Source of the DNA: Prevotella sp. BV3P1
GTDB taxonomy: Bacteria; Bacteroidota; Bacteroidia; Bacteroidales; Bacteroidaceae
Reading direction: 5' to 3'
Assembly (NCBI RefSeq): GCF_000479005.1
Contig: NZ_AWXC01000004.1
Coordinates: 91,593 to 155,592, forward strand
DNA: 64,000 nt
This document shows positions 60,740-64,000 of the stretch, in pieces. Made by a program: the position numbers and the translations under genes. The notes under the pieces are model-generated. The model ran no database searches and was not told where the DNA came from. It worked only from the letters and a program-made list of their open reading frames with translations. Numbering within the stretch: position 1 is the stretch's first letter; each line of letters begins with the position of its first letter.

Positions 60740-63700
60740 ATGAAAGACGAAAATATAAAGAAAGTTCTGCTACTGGGTTCTGGCGCATTGAAGATTGGTG
60801 AAGCTGGTGAATTTGATTATTCTGGTTCACAAGCATTGAAAGCACTTCGTCAAGAAGGCGTCTCCACAGTGTTGATTAACCCGAATATTGCAACGGTTCA
60901 GACTTCAGAAGGGGTGGCCGACAAGATTTATTTCCTACCGGTTCAGCCCTATTTCGTGGAGCGTGTCATCCAAAAGGAAAAACCTGACGGCATCCTGTTG
61001 TCGTTTGGCGGGCAAACAGCCTTGAATTGTGGCGTGGAATTATATAAGAGTGGCATCCTCGAAAAATACCATGTGCGCGTGCTGGGCACACCTGTTCAGG
61101 CCATTATCGATACGGAGGATCGCGAACTCTTCGTGGAGAAGCTGCGCGAGATTGACGTTAAAACCATCAAAAGCGAAGCGTGTGAAAATATTGAGCAGGC
61201 TCGCAAAGCCGCCAAAAGCTTAGGCTACCCTGTGATTATCCGTGCCGCTTATGCTCTTGGAGGACTGGGTAGTGGATTCTGTGACAACGAGGAAGAACTG
61301 AACAAACTGGCTGAAAAGTCATTTTCTTTTTCGCCACAAGTGCTCGTAGAAAAGAGCTTGAAGGGATGGAAGGAAATAGAATATGAGGTGGTTCGCGACC
61401 GTTATGACAATTGTGTCACCGTATGTAACATGGAAAACTTCGACCCGCTTGGCATTCATACAGGTGAGTCGATTGTCATCGCGCCTTCACAGACTTTGTC
61501 AAACAGTGAGTACCACAAGCTGCGTGAGTTGTCTATCAGAATCATCCGACACATCGGAATCATTGGGGAGTGTAACGTTCAGTATGCATTTGACCCTGAA
61601 AGCGAAGACTACCGCGTCATTGAAGTGAATGCAAGATTGAGCCGCAGTTCCGCTTTGGCCAGCAAGGCCACGGGCTATCCCTTGGCGTTTGTGGCGGCAA
61701 AGTTAGGAATGGGTTACGGCTTGTTCGACCTAAAGAACTCTGTCACCAAGACCACCAGTGCTTTCTTTGAACCGGCTCTTGACTATGTAGTTTGCAAAAT
61801 TCCACGTTGGGACTTGTCCAAATTCCGTGGTGTTGACAAAGAATTGGGCTCTTCGATGAAGTCCGTTGGAGAAGTGATGGCCATCGGCCGCAACTTTGAA
61901 GAGGCTATCCAAAAGGGACTTCGCATGATTGGACAAGGGATGCACGGCTTTGTGGAGAACAAAGAACTTGAGATTGAGAACATCGACGAGGCTTTGCGCG
62001 AGCCAACCGACAAGCGCGTGTTCATCATCTCCAAGGCCATGCACAAGGGATATACCATTGATCAAATACACGAGTTGACCAAGATTGACAAGTGGTTCTT
62101 GCAGAAGCTCAAGCACATCATCGATATAGACGAAGCACTGAAGCACTGTACCAGTATCAATGTCCTGGACAAGGAGTTGCTGCGTACGGCCAAAGTTTAT
62201 GGCTTCACTGACTTCCAGATTGCGCGTGCCGTAGGTCTTGAGGCCGAAATGGCCAACATGCACCAGGCCATGCTCGTGGTTCGGAAACTCAGAAAGTCAT
62301 ACGGAATTTTGCCTGTAGTGAAGCAAATCGACACCTTGGCGGCCGAGTATCCGGCACAAACCAATTATCTATATATGACTTATGCGGGCGTTGCCCATGA
62401 TGTGGCGTTTGAGAAAGACAAACAATCCATCATCGTGCTGGGGTCGGGCGCTTACCGTATCGGCAGTTCGGTTGAGTTCGACTGGTGTGGGGTGCAGGCG
62501 TTGAACACCATCCGACGGGAAGGTTATCGGTCGGTGATGATCAATTATAACCCCGAAACCGTTTCGACCGACTACGATATGTGCGACCGTCTGTATTTTG
62601 ACGAACTTACTTTCGAGCGTGTTATGGATATCGTTGAGCTTGAAATACCGCATGGTGTCATCGTGTCAACCGGCGGTCAGATTCCCAACAATCTGGCAAT
62701 GAAACTTGACGAGCAGCATGTGCCCATCTTGGGAACAGCCGCCAAGGACATCGACCATGCTGAGGATCGCGCTAAATTCTCTTCCCTGTTGTCGCAACAT
62801 GGTATCAACCAGCCAGAGTGGAGGGCGTTGACCTCCATGGACGACATCAATGAATTTGTTGATAGAGTAGGGTTTCCGGTATTGGTTCGCCCATCTTATG
62901 TACTCTCAGGCGCTGCCATGAACGTGTGCTCTAATAAGGAAGAGTTGGAAAGATTCTTGAAATTGGCAGCCAACGTGAGTGAGGATCATCCCGTTGTGGT
63001 GTCCAAGTTCATCGAAAATGCCAAGGAAATCGAGATGGATGCTGTCGCCATGAAGGGCGAAATCATGGCCTACGCCATATCAGAACACATCGAGTTTGCC
63101 GGCGTTCATTCAGGAGATGCAACCATTCAGTTCCCTCCACAGAAACTGTATGTCGAAACCGTTCGTCGCATCAAACGAGTGAGTCGTCAGATTGTCAGTG
63201 CACTGCACATCAATGGCCCATTCAACATTCAGTTCATGGCCCGTGACAACGATATTCTGGTCATCGAGTGTAACTTGCGTGCCTCACGTTCATTCCCGTT
63301 CGTCAGCAAGGTGCTGAAGCTCAATCTCATTGATTTGGCTACGAAGATTATGCTCGGAATACCTGTTGAGAAACCCAGGAAAAACCTGTTTGATTTGGAT
63401 TATGTGGGCATAAAAGCCTCGCAATTCTCGTTCAACCGCTTGCAGAAGGCCGATCCGGTCTTGGGTGTAGACATGTCGTCTACCGGTGAAGTGGGTTGTT
63501 TGGGCGATGACACCAATCAGGCGTTGTTGAAGAGTATGCTCAGTGTAGGTCACCGCATCCCCAAACATACCGTATTGCTTTCAACGGGTGGAGCAAAGCA
63601 GAAGGCGGAAATGCTGGATGCGGCGAAGATGCTGAAGCAGCATGGATACGATCTTTATGCAACGGCAGGGACCAGTCAGTATCTCAACGAAAACGGTATT

Positions 63701-63970
63701 GATAATACCATGGTATATTGGCCAAGCGATGAAGGAAAAGAACCGCAGGCTCTCACGCTGTTGCATGAACATAAAATAGATATGGTGGTGAACATTCCGA
63801 AAGACCTTACACCACGTGAATTGACCAATGGCTACATGATTCGTCGCGCAGCCATCGATCTCAATGTGCCACTAATTACAAACAGTAGATTGGCCAGTGC
63901 GTTTATATCCGCCTTCTGTACCCTGAATATGGACGATATTGACATCAAGGCATGGGATGAGTTCAAGTAA
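60740..63970 (+). CDS. carB: Carbamoyl-phosphate synthase large chain
   Basis: A 1076-residue synthetase with two homologous ATP-grasp halves. The carboxyphosphate half (KKVLLLGSGALKIGEAGEFD, LLSFGGQTALNCGVEL, IIRAAYALGGLGSGFCDNEE) spans about 1-400. The oligomerisation domain is about 400-550. The carbamoyl phosphate half (IIVLGSGAYRIGSSVEFDWC, VLVRPSYVLSGAAMNVCSNK, FNIQFMARDN) and a C-terminal MGS-like allosteric domain (KHTVLLSTGGAKQKAEMLDA, DLYATAGTSQYLNENGI) complete it. Full length. Start ATG 60740, 9 nt after carA. Confidence 0.97.
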   Translation: MKDENIKKVLLLGSGALKIGEAGEFDYSGSQALKALRQEGVSTVLINPNIATVQTSEGVADKIYFLPVQPYFVERVIQKEKPDGILLSFGGQTALNCGVELYKSGILEKYHVRVLGTPVQAIIDTEDRELFVEKLREIDVKTIKSEACENIEQARKAAKSLGYPVIIRAAYALGGLGSGFCDNEEELNKLAEKSFSFSPQVLVEKSLKGWKEIEYEVVRDRYDNCVTVCNMENFDPLGIHTGESIVIAPSQTLSNSEYHKLRELSIRIIRHIGIIGECNVQYAFDPESEDYRVIEVNARLSRSSALASKATGYPLAFVAAKLGMGYGLFDLKNSVTKTTSAFFEPALDYVVCKIPRWDLSKFRGVDKELGSSMKSVGEVMAIGRNFEEAIQKGLRMIGQGMHGFVENKELEIENIDEALREPTDKRVFIISKAMHKGYTIDQIHELTKIDKWFLQKLKHIIDIDEALKHCTSINVLDKELLRTAKVYGFTDFQIARAVGLEAEMANMHQAMLVVRKLRKSYGILPVVKQIDTLAAEYPAQTNYLYMTYAGVAHDVAFEKDKQSIIVLGSGAYRIGSSVEFDWCGVQALNTIRREGYRSVMINYNPETVSTDYDMCDRLYFDELTFERVMDIVELEIPHGVIVSTGGQIPNNLAMKLDEQHVPILGTAAKDIDHAEDRAKFSSLLSQHGINQPEWRALTSMDDINEFVDRVGFPVLVRPSYVLSGAAMNVCSNKEELERFLKLAANVSEDHPVVVSKFIENAKEIEMDAVAMKGEIMAYAISEHIEFAGVHSGDATIQFPPQKLYVETVRRIKRVSRQIVSALHINGPFNIQFMARDNDILVIECNLRASRSFPFVSKVLKLNLIDLATKIMLGIPVEKPRKNLFDLDYVGIKASQFSFNRLQKADPVLGVDMSSTGEVGCLGDDTNQALLKSMLSVGHRIPKHTVLLSTGGAKQKAEMLDAAKMLKQHGYDLYATAGTSQYLNENGIDNTMVYWPSDEGKEPQALTLLHEHKIDMVVNIPKDLTPRELTNGYMIRRAAIDLNVPLITNSRLASAFISAFCTLNMDDIDIKAWDEFK

Positions 63971-64000
63971 GTTTTTAAGTTTTTGAGTTGGTGAGTTTTT
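63970..64000. repeat. 8-nt tandem repeat (AGTTTTTR), continues past window
   Basis: AGT recurs at 63970, 63978, 63986 and 63994, giving four units AGTTTTTA, AGTTTTTG, AGTTGGTG and AGTTTTT directly after the carB stop. The array runs off the window edge. Confidence 0.7.

Noticed and set aside
61730..62263. 177-codon minus-strand frame inside carB
   Set aside because: Antisense shadow of a strongly conserved gene; no domain resemblance.

Overview
The window looks like chromosome of a Bacteroidota member, most probably Prevotellaceae (Prevotella sensu lato). Four lines of evidence point there. Promoters have the Bacteroidota form TTTG-N19-TAnnTTTG. Shine-Dalgarno sequences are mostly absent. 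Several family-typical gene groups occur: Bat aerotolerance operon, AddAB-like pair, methylmalonyl-CoA decarboxylase genes, and a purF-like gene followed by carAB. Protein sequences resemble Prevotella/Bacteroides homologues. Genus is inference; no rRNA or tRNA gene was seen.

Layout. 1-2087 (minus): end of a methylmalonyl-CoA decarboxylase operon (carboxyltransferase, a 50-residue epsilon-like peptide, start of the biotin carrier). 2276-4430: remains of a restriction-modification locus (YhcG-type nuclease with a 10-residue tandem repeat, relic of a type III methyltransferase), then non-coding DNA with phased repeats and a long hairpin. 4431-11995: oligopeptide transporter, dnaB, a TPR protein, two tandem deoxynucleoside kinases, a SIMPL protein, mscL. 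12295-15234: gapA, miaA, lipid-kinase-like gene. 15702-20387: glycogen operon (debranching enzyme, glycogen synthase-like GT, GH57). 20701-27806: guaA, clpC, GNAT-like protein, maf, zinc metallopeptidase. 28025-36223 (minus): outer-membrane DUF5686 protein and AddA/AddB-like recombination helicase-nuclease. 37024-46340: Bat operon (moxR, DUF58, membrane protein, batA, batB, batC, batD-batE fused in one frame) followed by a PAP2 phosphatase. 46364-51222: queA, Smr protein, nadE. 51389-57628: exopolysaccharide genes in mixed orientation (two glycosyltransferases, flippase, Wza-like lipoprotein) around a porin. 57751-63970: purF-like, carA, carB.

Most genes are housekeeping. The least ordinary material is between genes. 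At six intergenic sites degenerate repeats recur on a strict 22-nt register (4044-4197, 15280-15367, 26774-26861, 36556-36731, 48962-49067, 55300-55387). Three of them share the near-palindrome CCAAACTCATTGAGTTTGG; two of these contain long perfect inverted repeats and lie between convergent genes. I do not recognise this as a described repeat family. Other points worth a second look are the type III methyltransferase relic joined to a YhcG gene, the BatD-BatE fusion, and a lipid kinase whose two glycine-rich signatures are altered.
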